Shown: in pieces, positions 44,643 through 62,895 of the stretch | Layout of the letters: each line of letters starts with the position of its first letter | Position numbering within the stretch: position 1 is the first letter of the stretch | Source of the DNA: Thunnus maccoyii | Taxonomy: Eukaryota > Chordata > Actinopteri > Scombriformes > Scombridae | DNA: 64,000 bases | Reading direction: 5' to 3' | NCBI RefSeq assembly: GCF_910596095.1 | Contig: NC_056544.1 | Location: 17,407,155 to 17,471,154 of the forward strand | Notes under the pieces: model-generated | Databases searched by the model: none | The model's input: only the letters and a program-made list of their open reading frames with translations | Told to the model about the DNA's origin: nothing | Translations under genes and position numbers: made by a program

Positions 44643-47600
44643 CTACTTCCAGAAGAGGATGTTCCAGAAAAGCAGCCAACAAGGATAGACCAGCAGGGCT
44701 ACTAGCGGGTAAACCAGAGAACCGTAGAGGAAGTGGTCCAGGATGCCCTGCGAGATGACTGACAGGTAGAGCAACCAACCATCTTGGAAGCTGACGGGCA
44801 CTTCCAGCAGCTCTTGGTAGAGGAAGACTGAAAAGAGCAGAGTGCAAGCTGGGCTGAGGATGACCATGATGAAGGCTGACAGAACCCTGAGCGGAGAAGA
44901 AGAGAGTGAGGTTTTAGTTTACTGGCAGATGGTGCGTTCTAGGACATTTTTACTTAGTGAAAAAGCCGAAGAAGTTTATCAATTCAATTAATACCATAAA
45001 CAAGTAACTCACTGACTTCAAGTAATTCACTGATTTCATTAAGTTGTTGTATATGTCTGTGCGAGTGTATTACTTTGGGACGTGGGGTGTGACGAAGGCA
45101 GCCACAGGCACCAGGGTGAGAGCCAGGATAAAGCCCAGTGAGAAGTTGATGAGGGCGGTGCAGCCCAGCAACACAGCCAGGTACAGCACGGCGACCAGCT
45201 TCAGGACTCTCCAGCCCTGCTCCGTCCCCTCACCTGACAGGAGTCTGCAACAAACACAACATGACACTTAATAGTGGTTCCTACAGCGGAGGCCTCAAAG
45301 ACAGTGTCACATGATTCCTTTTTTTTCCTCTGCACATTTTTAATAGCATGTCATCACATAAAAAAGGAAGAGACATTTATTTTATTTATGTTTTCAAACA
45401 TATCAAAATGGAAGAAATAAGCTTTAAAATCAACATTAAAAACCTTGTTGAATATGCTGTTATGCTGCAGCTAAGCCAGATATCAATAGTTCAATGTAGC
45501 TGCTTGTCAAGACATTGAGGGGGAGCAATGGAGAACAAAACAAAAAAAAATCACAAAAAGTAGTGGCTTGTAGAGCTCCGACTAGTCAATTAACTGATTA
45601 GTCGACAGAAAATTAATCGTCAAGTGTTTTGATGATTGATTAATTGTTTTTAGTAATTTTTTAAGAAAAAAAATGTCCAAATTCTCTGATTGCAGCCTTT
45701 CAAATGTGAATATTTCCTCATTTCTTTAACTGAATATCAAATGTTTTATGATTTGGTTATTTTTAGCAGGTTTTTTTTCCCCCAGTCATACTCTAGATTT
45801 TGTAAAAGCTGAGCGAGGTGATGTTTATAAAATCAAATCAACATTTTTGAATATTGGTGATTGGACCATTTTGGATGCAAGAATGAGTTTAACACAATAT
45901 TTAATCCTAAGGTTTAGGTGATAATATATCTGTGAAAAAGTCATTATCATGTGGATAAGTGGGTAAAGAAAGAGTTTTTTACAGCACTCTATTCAGAATT
46001 TCACATCAACATGTGAAGCTGCCTTTAAAACCATGAAAAGACAACATTTATACTATACAATAGAAGAAGAAAAAGATATCTAACATGTGAGTCAGTGTTG
46101 CAGGTGTGGGCAGTGACCTGTGTGTGTTATGAGGTAAAGCCAGTCCTGCGGTGTAAACAGCGATAGCCGTGAGGACCACAGCCTCAGTCTCAGACACCGG
46201 GAAGTGTTCCACTGCCATCTCCTGAAACCGGATCGGCAGCGTGTACAGAGCTACTCCGGTCAGATGGCTGATCACCAGAGGAGTCAACACAGACAGCACT
46301 CCTGGACTGGACTGCTTTGAGGAAAGAGTTTTGATTAAATCGCTGACTTAAGTCGCAAGTCAGATGAACAGTTTAATGTCTGGTGCGTTTGTTGTAGCGT
46401 GTGTGTTTAACCTGCTCGATGTCAGCGACTCCATCTTCTGTTCTTGGTGGTGGAGTTGCCAGTTGAACCCAAAGGTCTAAGGCCTGTATCATAGTCAAGG
46501 GCAAAACTGACAATTAAGTATATATCAATAGGACTGTAAAAATTATGCAGTTAATATGTAATCAATTATACTATACCCTGGGCTGCTATCATGTCTGTCT
46601 AAACACGTCAATTTCTATTAATTAGCTTTTTCCTGTTTCATTTTTTATCAAATCTAACTGATGACTGTGAAATAATAGTGGAAGGATACACGAAGCAGCA
46701 GGATAACAGCGAGCAGGCCAAACGCTGGCATGTAGTAACCAATGGAGACAAAGTGAGAGAGCGATGGCATCAGGTAGAAGAAATAGGACTGGTGCAGGCG
46801 CTCCAGCAGGTTATTCAGCTTACGATACATTCCTTCCAGGAGCCTGGAGGATATTCATTAGGACAAAAAAAGAAAAGTAGTAATTAAGTGACAACATATG
46901 GGGTGAGGGTGAGATTTTTAAAAAAAAAACAAACAAAAAAAAACATATACATATATATAAAAAGCATAAACTTGCTCTGACCTTCCAATAGTGGTGGCAT
47001 CAGTCTTGTACTGGCGGAAGCTGTTGATGCCTTTGAGGGTGGCAGCCTCAATGTGGTAGCGCAGAAAGAGGCCATGGTCTCCCCAGGGCCGCCCACTGGC
47101 CTGCTTCATTACCATCATCATCATGGTCTGGACTGCGTGGCTGTAGCCTGACACACTGTCCCAGTCATTCCTCTGCAGCTACAGAAACAGAGAAAAGCTA
47201 AATGTTACTCAACTAACTGGGCATTCTGCTCACCACAAATATAACAGAAAAGAAAATGTGCTAAGTTGTAGCTGTTGTGTTTACCTTGCCCTGGATAGTG
47301 CAAAGGACCCCTATCTTCTGACAGAAAGCATAAAAGAGGTTGGCTAAATCCAGGTTGGGGAGCTGACCGTTGAGACCCTCTAGTACCACGTCCAAACTGG
47401 TGATGACATCACTGCTGAGCTCCAGAGACAGGGCTGCCTGGATTGAACCACCACGGCCTTGAAGAGGAGACCAGTCCATACCTGGAGGAACCAATCCAGT
47501 TGTTTTTAATATGTTCTGCAAGACAGTGGCTGCATGGTGTTGACCACTGATGTATATGAAGAAAGGGATACTTGTTGATGTGTTTTGTAAGAAAGCAGCG

Positions 47601-50114
47601 GATCACCTGTAGTGTTGGTGTGGTGGTAGCCCTCCAGCCACGCCTGCATACCAATCAGATCGTGCTCGTTCACGAGGAATATGATATCCTTGGCCCAGTA
47701 AATCTGATCTATCGAGGAACACAGCACTCAGTAAACCAAGAAATGCAACTGCCAGGTATAAAATGCACCAACACAGTGATATTTACTGTTATAAACATTA
47801 GGATTAAACTGTGATTAGATGTCTTAAACTCATACTATATGTGTGTTCCTGTTTTTACAAGTCATGATGAATGTTCTTGTTCTGCTCTGCAAAGTTGCAG
47901 AAACAGCAAACGCAGCTGGCCATCAATTAGAGAACTGAGAAAGTGTTATCTGTGGCATGTGTCTGTAAACATCAGGAGAAAGCTGAAACGCCCATTTGTA
48001 AGGTATATAAACTAACTGTGAATGCTCCATGATGAGCCTTTTTCTCTGTAACCCTACTTGTGTGTTGCACTGTGAAACGCTCCTTCTTGTACAAGAAAAT
48101 TAATTCAACTTAAACTTTGATATTTCGGATCCAGTCTCCATCATTTAAAGGTCATTGAGAAGAAATTCTTTTAACATTTACAGTGTTGCACGCAGGTATA
48201 ATATGCTATATGTTCTATACTCACTCCTGAAGTAATGTGCCAAACCAAGCAGCAGTCCCACAGCCTGGTTGTTGTTATCGCCGGGGCTGCAGGGGGCACT
48301 CAGCACCAGAGCTTCAGTCCGTGGAGCTCTAGGAGCACGAAGGATCCCATATACGTTTGTACCTCTCACCATCTGAAAGAAGAGGGGAGAGTGAGATGAA
48401 CTCTGGGAATATACAAAAACTAAATTCAGTCAGCTTGTTGGCTGTTATCTGATGCATCTTTCATCACAAACTCACATATCTCTCTTTGTTTTCATCAGGG
48501 AAGGGCAGAGTGCGAGAGAAGCTCTGAGTGAACACCTCCAGACCTCGAGCCTGCATAGTCCTCACCAGCCAATCCACTGGCATCCCACTGCAGAGAAACA
48601 ACTGATTATATTATTGCACAGATTTGAGGCATAAGAGCAAATGCAACTGGGCTTGGGCTAAAAACGATTACTTCCTTATGAGATATCTTGAAATTATGAA
48701 AACTCTCTGTGAAATGGACATTTTTGCTCTATGTGGGTATTTGGACAATGCCTAGTCATTAAGAAAAAAATGTTTTATACTCTTTGTGTTTGTTTGTTTT
48801 TCTGTGTAAAGCATGTTTTTCCCATATTACATACAGTATGTGGTTTGCAGCAATAATTTGTTTCTGTTTGGAACATGAATGTCAATCACCTAATGTTGTT
48901 ATTTATATTTTGCATTATTGCGTGTCATGTAATCGCATGTGGGACAGATTATTTTTTAATGGTATGACAAAAATAAAAACTCATTCATTCATTTTATAGT
49001 ACTGAATAAGCAAACTGTGTCCAGACTTGTATTGTTAACAAGCTCAAAAAACATGTAATTGTGTAAAGATTTGTCCAAAATTCCAGAAAAATTAGCACAA
49101 TAAACTGTGCTAATTGTTCATAATACCCCTCCTTATATTGCACAAATCAGGACGGACTCTCCACAAACTGGGATCTCAATTATTTTTCTTTGTAGCTCTT
49201 GTGTTGCTTACCCTACTTTCTTCTTATGTGCTGCAAACTCTCTGCCCGTGGCCAGTGCCCTCTCCCCGGCTGGAAAACGCTCCTCCACCATGGTAGAACC
49301 CATAGCGTTCTCTGACATGTACGTCCGCAGAGTGAACGGCTCAAATGCCAACCCCATGAACCAGGCCACACCCGCCATGTAGCAGACCACACTGTGAAGT
49401 GCATGAAGGGATGGTTGAGAGAAGGAGGAATGACAAAATTAATTGTAAGCAAAAGCACAGGTGCACATTAGAATGAAGTGTAAAATAAAGGGCTGCAACT
49501 AACTTATTATTATTTTCATTATCGATTAATCTGTCGACTATTTTCTGAAAAATGCAGATTAGACTGTTACCCAAAGCCCTGCACTGGTTACTTTCATATA
49601 TTTCGTCAGACTTGACTTGTACATTACATTCAACCCCCACAGTTACATAATTTAATTATTTATTGCATGTGTCACATTTAATTTTTGCACTTGTCACCAT
49701 TTCTTGGTCCATAGCGCAGTTCACATTTCCTTTTTACAGCCAATATTTCAAGTTTTGTATCCCATTTCATCAACTATTATTCCATTCTGTAAACAGATTT
49801 AAAATATTTCGATTAAGTTAGTACTACTTTGTTTATTATTATTACCTTACTCTTGTTATATTTGTATTGTTCTATGTTGCATTTGTGGGAACAAATGCCA
49901 AAACACATTCTTTATATGCTTGCATACTTGGCTCATAAACATTCATTCATTCATTTTCTGTCCATCGACTAATCGACTAATAATCGTTGCAGCTCGCGTA
50001 ATATGTAGTGTATTGAAGGGTACAGATTTAAAAAAGGCACCAGATTGGGGCATTGAGGCGGGTGAGCAGGCTGATCAAAGCCCGTCTTCTGTTTGGATCA
50101 GACAGCAGCCCCAT
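44643..50114 (-). CDS. gpaa1: GPAA1, GPI transamidase complex subunit
   Basis: Twelve coding exons, in transcript order: 50114-50041, 49391-49212, 48587-48476, 48372-48225, 47708-47607, 47481-47285, 47178-46982, 46843-46690, 46483-46412, about 46314-46118, 45244-45074, 44886-44643. They give 615 codons (human 621). The protein starts [17 protein letters not shown], then a signal-anchor membrane segment ([16 protein letters not shown]), a large lumenal M28-peptidase-like domain ([53 protein letters not shown]) and several C-terminal membrane helices ending [13 protein letters not shown]. Family knowledge: in the ER membrane it works with PIGK, PIGT, PIGS and PIGU to attach GPI anchors to proteins, and it recognises the lipid substrate. 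The acceptor of the 46118 exon is ambiguous by 3 bases (46311 or 46314). The exon 1 donor lies 43 bases from a repeat. Intact. Confidence 0.94.
45572..45930. repeat. Dispersed MITE-like repeat, gpaa1 intron
   Basis: Starts TAGAGCTCCGACTAGTCAAT followed by ATTAGTCGAC and AATTAATCG. It has the 'ttagcaggttttttt' and 'tttggatgcaagaatgagtt' interior of a longer, diverged copy. The right end is unclear. Confidence 0.5.
48780..48992 (+). mobile_element. Possible LINE 3' end with (ATTC)n tail, gpaa1 intron
   Basis: The stretch ends in AAAATAAAAACTCATTCATT, a 3' terminus with a short ATTC repeat. This tail resembles that of the better supported insertion at 49548-49952. No coding remnant is visible. 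Confidence 0.3.
49489..49998. repeat. Dispersed MITE-like repeat split by a later insertion
   Basis: The left half (49489-49547) reads GGGCTGCAACTAACTTATTA and continues ATCGATTAATCTGTCGAC. The right half (49953-49998) reads ATCGACTAATCGACTAATAA then TCGTTGCAGCTC. Together they form the two ends of the family; the centre is replaced by a 405-bp insert. Confidence 0.7.
49548..49952 (+). mobile_element. Short retroposon nested in the MITE-like repeat, gpaa1 intron 1
   Basis: The insert is flanked by identical 8-bp copies ATTTTCTG (49540-49547 and 49953-49960), a target-site duplication. It ends in a CATTCATTCATTC tail, as non-LTR retroposon 3' ends do. No open frame was recognised, so it is a 5'-truncated LINE or a SINE. 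Confidence 0.65.
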
Positions 50115-51268
50115 CTTGTTGTTCTGTGATGGACTCTGGAGAGCAAACAAACACAGCGATTATAAAGTATACAATTAAAATACGTCGTTATAAACAAGAA
50201 GTTACTGTGGTTGAATCCCGCGGTGCTGGATATTATGAGTTTAATCTACAGTAATTTATATGTATATCATCATCTATGCCTCTGTGCACGGGCAGTTAAC
50301 ATTTCTACTGACAGCTAGCCCGCCGCTAACTAGCATAAAACGTTTTAAAGCGCTGTCGTCTGCAAACACGAGCTGAATTATTAACAGTTAAGTGGTTGGT
50401 TTTGTATTATTTTACAGAATATAAGTGAATACATACCGGTTTCCAGTATACAGTGGGTCAGAGCCACCTGCAGAGGTGGGGTTCATACAAACAAGTATAT
50501 CCGGCTACCTTCTTCTTCTTCTTCTTCCTGTTTAATAGCGAATTGCCACCATTCAGAGCACTACCGCCACCAAATGTTGAATTACATAGTTCTTAAATCC
50601 TTGTTATTAAACCCATGCTCTGTAGATAAATGAAGACAGTCATTTGTAAAAAGTGCTTTCAAGTCAATGCATTCAATCCCTTTATGATCCAGTTCATTCT
50701 TTAACAGCTGTCTTGGTCTTGTATATTTGACACGATGAAAAAAGACGTGATCCAGAGTCTCCATGTGATTGCACTAGCAATGCATAGCATGGCAATAGCA
50801 ATGCATTTCAGCTATTAATTCAGTATATCATTATTAATATAGCACTTTATAGCACAAATGCTACAAAGCGCTTCATAAAGTAATAAGAAATACATTTCAT
50901 ATATACAACTTAGGCTTTTGAGTTATAGATTTCAAGTCAGCATTTCGTTTCTAAAATGTATATTTATAAAATGTATATGCATCCCTGTTTTATTGCTGTT
51001 TTCAAACTAGGCTGATGTACATTTAACACCTAAAACATGAATATCTTCAGTTGTAGTCTAGTGTTGTTTAGCACATTTAAAGAGCTGTCAATCAAAATAA
51101 AATAAAAAATGTAAGTGAAAGTAAGTTTCAGTCTTACGTTTTGTTTTGTTTTTTTCACATCTACCCTTTTGTTTGCATTTATTTTACGTAGTGTGCATTT
51201 AACTACTTAAATAAATGCAGCCATTCATAGATAAACAAGTAAAATACAAATGAGGCAGAGTTCACATA
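50115..51268. other. gpaa1 upstream region to exosc4 3' end
   Basis: Holds the gpaa1 5' leader and promoter (50115 to about 50500) and a LINE-tail relic (50508-50764). The AT-rich sequence from 50770 to 51268 contains no gene that I can support. gpaa1 and exosc4 are in tandem on the minus strand, with about 1.3 kb between the two coding regions. Confidence 0.5.
50508..50764 (-). mobile_element. 3' tail of an I-clade-like LINE (RNase H tail relic)
   Basis: On the minus strand, a frame from 50764 reads METLDHVFFHRVKY, resembling the C-terminal end of LINE polyproteins (ETVEHVLFHC-type motif). The 3' terminus is a (GAA)n run (plus-strand CTTCTTCTTCTT, 50511-50526) preceded by a GGTAGTGCTC word, the style of teleost I-clade (Nimb-like) elements. 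Clade naming is by recall. Confidence 0.45.
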
Positions 51269-51274
51269 TTTATT
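51269..51274 (-). terminator. Probable exosc4 polyadenylation signal
   Basis: The minus strand reads AATAAA about 120 bases after the exosc4 stop codon (51395-51397). This indicates a short 3' UTR. Confidence 0.6.
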
Positions 51275-51394
51275 GTTGCTTCTCACATATATACCATAAT
51301 GTACAAAAGTATACAGTAATTACCATGCATACATAAAAAAACATTCAGGCTGCACCCAAAAACACAGTCCAGATGTTCACCCCTCTGTCCAACA

Positions 51395-53567
51395 TCACTC
51401 TCCAGTGAGCACTGAGACTTCCTGGAGGTGTTGCCGCACCACCTCATCCAGCACCTTGCTCACACCTTTACAAGCCGTCATGGCGGCCTCAATCAGAGTC
51501 TCCAGGTGATCCTGATGCAGTCTGGCGTCCATCTGCAGCAGAGCGATCTGCCCGCCGCGGGGCAGCAGCGCTAAAGCCAGAGAGCTCACTCCTCCCCCCT
51601 CCTCAGCGTAGCAAAGATCTGCGAGGGGCGTCTCGTCCACAAACCCAACTGTACAGGCGCACACGTAGTCCCGCATGGGGATGCCGGCATCAATCACCGC
51701 CAGAGTGGCAGCATTCACACACACGCTGTAGTTCCCTCCATCTGACTGAAGAATCTGTTTAGGAGAGAAAGTTTCCCTACACTTTAATAAAAGACAAAAA
51801 AAAAATCAATTCCTGTTATTCATATTTTTCCCAAAATGTCGACATTAACCTTGACATAGATGTCTATTTGAGAGCGTGGGTAGAGCTGGGTCATCACAGC
51901 AGCTTCGAACGTCTGCTTGAGATGGAGGCTCATCTCAGTGGACTTGCGGTCCCCGTGTGGTCTCCTCTTCCTCTCCGCCGTGCTAAATGTGGCCATACTG
52001 TACTGACAGTTGATAACGGCCCGATCGTGAAGAGTCCGACTACGTGAGCCTCGCATCTAGGGGTGACAAAGACGAGTCAATTTAATTTATGTAGCCCGAT
52101 ATCACAGATTTGCCTTGATGGGGATTTACAATCTATACACCCTCTATCCCTAGGCAATCAATTTGGATCAGGAAAACATAAAATTGCATAATGCCAAAAT
52201 AGAAAATCATTATAGATAGTTGAGACTGCTAACTTGTATGAATAGTACAAAGGGGAGGACAATGAGCAACTTCCAAAACATTTCTTGATGACACATATTT
52301 TAAGAATTTATGCACTGTTCTTTTTCTTAATGTGAAAATAATGTTTAATGTACAGATGGGTGACAAATTAAAGAAAAACCAACATTAAGTGTCTTAGTAA
52401 GGTGTTGGGCCACCATGTGCCGCCAGAACAGCTTCATCCTGGAAGAGACCAGTCCCATCAGGATAGAAATGTTTCATCATAGGATAAATGTGATCACTCA
52501 GAACAACTTTGTATTGATTTGCAGGGACCCTTCCCTCTAAGGGGACAAGTGGACCCAAACCATGCCAGCAAAATGCCTCCCACAGCATAACAGAGCCACC
52601 TGATCCATTCACTGTAGGGGTCAAGCATTCAGGTTTTTTCCTTTAATGTGCCACATGCCTGTATGTCTGTGAATTATCTGTGCGTCTGTCTGTCTATGCT
52701 TAAACTGTATATCTTCATTCTTGTAGACAGGTCTCTCTTGAAAAGGAGATTCTGATCTCAAGGAGACTAGGTGGGGTCTGAGTAAGTCATATCAAGTGGA
52801 TGTCTGCCACATTTACAGTCTTTTTAGCATCAGATCCCCTCTCTGTTTCCTCGGACAATGTTTCCCTGTTGAGCTGCGGTGGAAGAAAAGTAACAAAAGG
52901 AGGGACTTTGGCACTAAAAAGACTAACGTTGACTAGATATCTACTTCATAAAGCTTCAGATGAACTTTTAAATACATATTTGCACAGAAGGGGGACTGTT
53001 GAGTTTGTGGAGAAGGAGGTCAGTGGATCCTCTAATGACCAGTATAAACAGGAGGAATGATTACGGTAATTTCAAAGCACCTGACAATTGTTTTAAGACA
53101 GACTAGAAAAATTGTGAACTAGTACTTTAATCCAGTATTCAAGTTTTCTTGACTAAAACACTCACATAGGATTATGGTTACATCCTAATTTGCATTTCAT
53201 CCCTAGTTTGTTAGAATGAGTAATGATGCGAATAATCAATATCTGTTATAACACACAGTATGTATCGTCCAGGTGCAGATTAAAACAGTACTGTTTTACA
53301 GCAGTTATAAATGCTTGCTGCACCAGATAATTAATAATGTTTATTACCAGTCTTGGGGTAACGTTATAGCTGTTGGCTCAGTGCTACTTTACTTACTTCA
53401 TGCGGACCGTACACGACAGCCAGCGCTTTGGTGTTTCCCTGCTCTAAATACGCAGATCCATCGGCCTGAGCAAACACTCCCATGCGGGCCTGAACCTTCC
53501 GCAGCTCGGTGGCTTTTCTTCCATCTACACGGTATCCCTGGTCAGACAGCAGCTCCAGGCCCGCCAT
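51395..53567 (-). CDS. exosc4: EXOSC4 (RRP41), RNA exosome ring subunit
   Basis: Three exons: 53567-53397, 52056-51850, 51754-51395. They give 245 codons, the same length as human EXOSC4. The product starts MAGLELLSDQGYRVDGRK and has the RNase PH fold throughout (ARMGVFAQADGSAYLEQGNT, ERKRRPHGDRKSTEM, QLYPRSQIDIYVK, NAATLAVIDAGIPMRDYV). Family knowledge: it is one of six RNase PH-like subunits forming the hexameric ring of the exosome in nucleus and cytoplasm. In animals this ring is catalytically inactive and threads RNA to the DIS3 and EXOSC10 nucleases. An upstream in-frame ATG 14 codons earlier (53609) exists, but MAGLELL is the conserved start and lies in AACATGGCGG. Intron 1 holds a Tc1-like element. 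No defects seen. Confidence 0.96.
52353..52661 (-). mobile_element. Non-autonomous Tc1-like element with TA duplication, exosc4 intron 1
   Basis: Flanked by TA on both sides (52351-52352 and 52662-52663). The left end reads CAGATGGGTGACAAATTAAA; the inverted right end reads CAGGCATGTGGCACATTAAA. The minus strand encodes a transposase fragment (GSVMLWEAF, VPLEGRVPANQYKVVLSDH, MMKHFYPDGTGLFQDE), the middle of a Tc1 DDE domain. The element was reduced to about 309 bp by deletion. Confidence 0.75.
52800..53060 (+). other. Unrecognised open stretch in exosc4 intron 1, probably repeat-derived
   Basis: An 86-codon frame beginning MSATFTVFLASDPLSVSS has no known domain. It lies in an intron in the antisense direction. 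The words around 52870-53000 resemble teleost interspersed repeats. I do not consider it a gene. Confidence 0.2.
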
Positions 53568-53655
53568 GTTTCCGCAAACTTCGAATGAACAGCAACGCAA
53601 CGACCCCACGTGTCTGTCGCTGTACTACATTACCCATACACCCTTTCTCCGGAAG
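53562..53655 (-). promoter_or_regulatory. exosc4 start region: YY1-like and ETS-like motifs
   Basis: On the minus strand, AACATGGCGG spans the start codon (YY1-like). CTTCCGG (53649-53655), an ETS-family core, lies about 85 bases upstream. This pairing is common in TATA-less housekeeping promoters. Function is inferred. Confidence 0.35.
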
Positions 53656-53699
53656 AGCTACGGCAAACAAAAGGGCCACAAATAAGAAGTTTAGCTTTT

Positions 53700-55030
53700 C
53701 GTAGCTGCAGATCAAGTTTGCCGTTGTTGTACCTTCTCTATGGAGCACAAAAAATGACATGATTGAATGAATAAATAAATAAATACGTACATTTGGTAAC
53801 AAAAAAGGACATAATTAAATTGCCTTGAATTTATTTTCTACATTTCCATAAATAATATTATATTTAGGCTATTTCTGTATTTCTACATTTATTTATTTAT
53901 TCATACTTATGTCGTTGTTTGTGTTCCATATTTCACGAGCATTCAAATACTGTGCAGCCAAAGTACATAAAATATGGTAATCATTCAGTGTAACAAGTTA
54001 TCTGATAAGTCTCCATCGTTTTTTAGCTGAAACAGATTATTTATTGAACTCTTGTTGGACTCATATAATTTACTTGTTGACTAATAATATAATTTGAATG
54101 CATTTGTTCATTTGGTTTCTTATGAGGTGAGATAACTGTCAGGATTTGAAACACTAAAACTAAGATTTGAAAGGCTGAAAGTTGGTTTTGAAAGTATAAA
54201 CTGTGGTTGTAAAACCCGAAAAACAGGATTCAAACATTTAAGATTTGAATGTCTGAAATAATTGCTTCACTCTTACAATGTTTGCAGTGCAATGTTCCCT
54301 ATGTTACAAATCAGTGTCTTCAAAGGTTTGAGACTTGCTTTGCAGATATTCAACACAGTGCTTTCACAGATTCAACTCACTTTTTTCAGAGATTTAAAGA
54401 CAGGGATATTAATTTATGTTTCTGTTCTCCAATAAATAAATTGGAAACATCATTGTAAAACTGGTTAAAAATGTTTGTTATTGTAGAAACTTAATTTTTG
54501 TTAACTGTTATATATATATTACATACATTGGTTTTGTTCATAAAGATGTAAAAAAGAAAGTCACTGCATAAATAAAACTTGCAAAACACTGTCTCACAAA
54601 CTACTGAGTACCTCCAAGTGGGACCCAAAAACCCCCATGTAATAACTGTTCATGTTTTGACTGTGTAAGATTAGTCTTCCTTCCGTTTCGGTACAAAATT
54701 ACAGAACTATGCACTGTCACATGACTTTGATACTCATGGTGATGGAAGTGAAAAAGTAGGCATACACTATCATTTTGCTGACTTTCAGGGAATGTAATAA
54801 AATCCTTATTTTTGGAAATCTGTCAACAACCTTTATTACCCCTACAGTGAAGTTAAAGATGCATCCTTCTCACATTCATCAACATTGCTGGAAAAGTATG
54901 TCGTTCAGACTTGGTGACATATTATATATGTGTCAAAACAAGACATGAACTACTTGAACTAACTGGGAGTGCACTGAACGGCACAGTAATCAATCTCACA
55001 ATGCAAGGCGAGTTACACAACTTCAACACT
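53700..55030. other. Intergenic, no gene seen
   Basis: AT-rich sequence between the exosc4 5' end and the PKA gene 3' end. It includes an ATAAATAAATAAATA run at about 53770 and direct repetition of 'gatttgaaa'-like words (54140-54250). No protein similarity was recognised. Confidence 0.5.
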
Positions 55031-55043
55031 TTTAAAAATAAAA

Positions 55044-55049
55044 TTTATT
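55044..55049 (-). terminator. Probable PKA gene polyadenylation signal
   Basis: The minus strand reads AATAAA (in GCTAATAAATTTTATTTTT), giving a 3' UTR of about 1.4 kb after the stop at 56421. Confidence 0.45.
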
Positions 55050-55761
55050 AGCATCTCTAATGTGTATAAATAAAAACATATATGAAACAATGCATATACG
55101 TATAATGTAATGAGCTTAACAATAACAGGGTTACATGTGATACAAAGGAGCAGTCTTTATTTTAGCCAGTGTATTGTGAGGAAAACTGTACCTTGAAATC
55201 AAGCTTTCAAATATGCATACCTATAAGTCGCAATCTACATTCTTTGACAAGAATGAAACAAAGTAATTCTGGTCGGGGCTGGCAACAGGGAAAATATGGT
55301 AGATTGCAGTTTTGTGTTTCTTAAGATTTAAAACATCTTTGATTTAATACATGATAAACTCTGTACTTTATTTAAGGTTTCACTAACAATGTTGAGGCAC
55401 AGAGCCGCAACACTATTCACACTGACCCTCTCACCTTTACATTATATTCAATAAAAATCCTAAAAAGGATTTAATGTCACTCTCTTCCATTTACTGAAGT
55501 CACATTGTTCCACAGACTTGTAACAAATGGTCTTTATGGGAAGACCTGAAATCTAGGGACAATATGACTATAATGTTAGACACGGCGACAAAAAATAGTA
55601 AGATACCAAATGACAAATTTTACATGTAACTAACAGATCCAAAAGGATCAAACAAACAACTTGATTTGCATTTTACTAATGTAACAAGGTTTGTCATTTT
55701 CAGCGATGGCTTGCTGTGCCTGGGTCAGAATACCAAGAAGACAGTGAATGGATGCTTTTGT

Positions 55762-55779
55762 GGGGGGGGGGGGGGGGGG
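55762..55779 (+). repeat. G18 homopolymer in the PKA gene 3' UTR
   Basis: An uninterrupted run of 18 G (C on the transcript strand). It is prone to slippage and to sequencing error. Poly(A) tracts near 56183-56193 and 56206-56226 are further homopolymers in the same UTR. Confidence 0.9.
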
Positions 55780-56420
55780 CTTTGAAGGACTTGGCTCTCT
55801 AAGGCAAAAGCAAAGAAAGGAAAGAACCTTTCTTCTTGTGTCACCCAATGTTTTCTATTTGGTCATGCTTTAAACACTCAAAAGTGTTCAAATGTCTTAC
55901 AAAATTGACAGATATGCACATAGGACAAATACTACCTCTGAAAGCTGGCCAAAACTTTACAATAGCCAATGTAACGTGGACCTGTAACAGACTGTTAAAT
56001 ATACACCGCTGACAACTAGAGGGAATACCCTACAACCCACACAACTGTGTGTCAACTGCCACAGACATGTCAGTTACAATGTGTGGACTATTATTGGCCA
56101 TTGTCTCAGTTTTTCCTCATAAATTGTAAAATGTCACATTTTAAAAGGGGATTACAACATCCAAGACTAACTGCTTCAAAGTAAAAAAAAAAATGGTGGG
56201 TAGGTAAAAAAAAAAAAAAAAAAAAACAAAGTAAAAGAAAAAGAAAAAAGTGGTGTGTCTGCTTTAATACGCAGGTGTACGTGACAGTGAGAGGTTATCG
56301 GCACCCAAGGATCATGGCAACCTCATTCAGCCTTGTGGAATGAAGGGACTATGTAGTAGATCTGAAAAACGATGGTCTCTGCTCCATCCAAAGTCTTTAG
56401 AAGAGTGCAAAGATCCCCTT

Positions 56421-62895
<6,475 letters not shown>

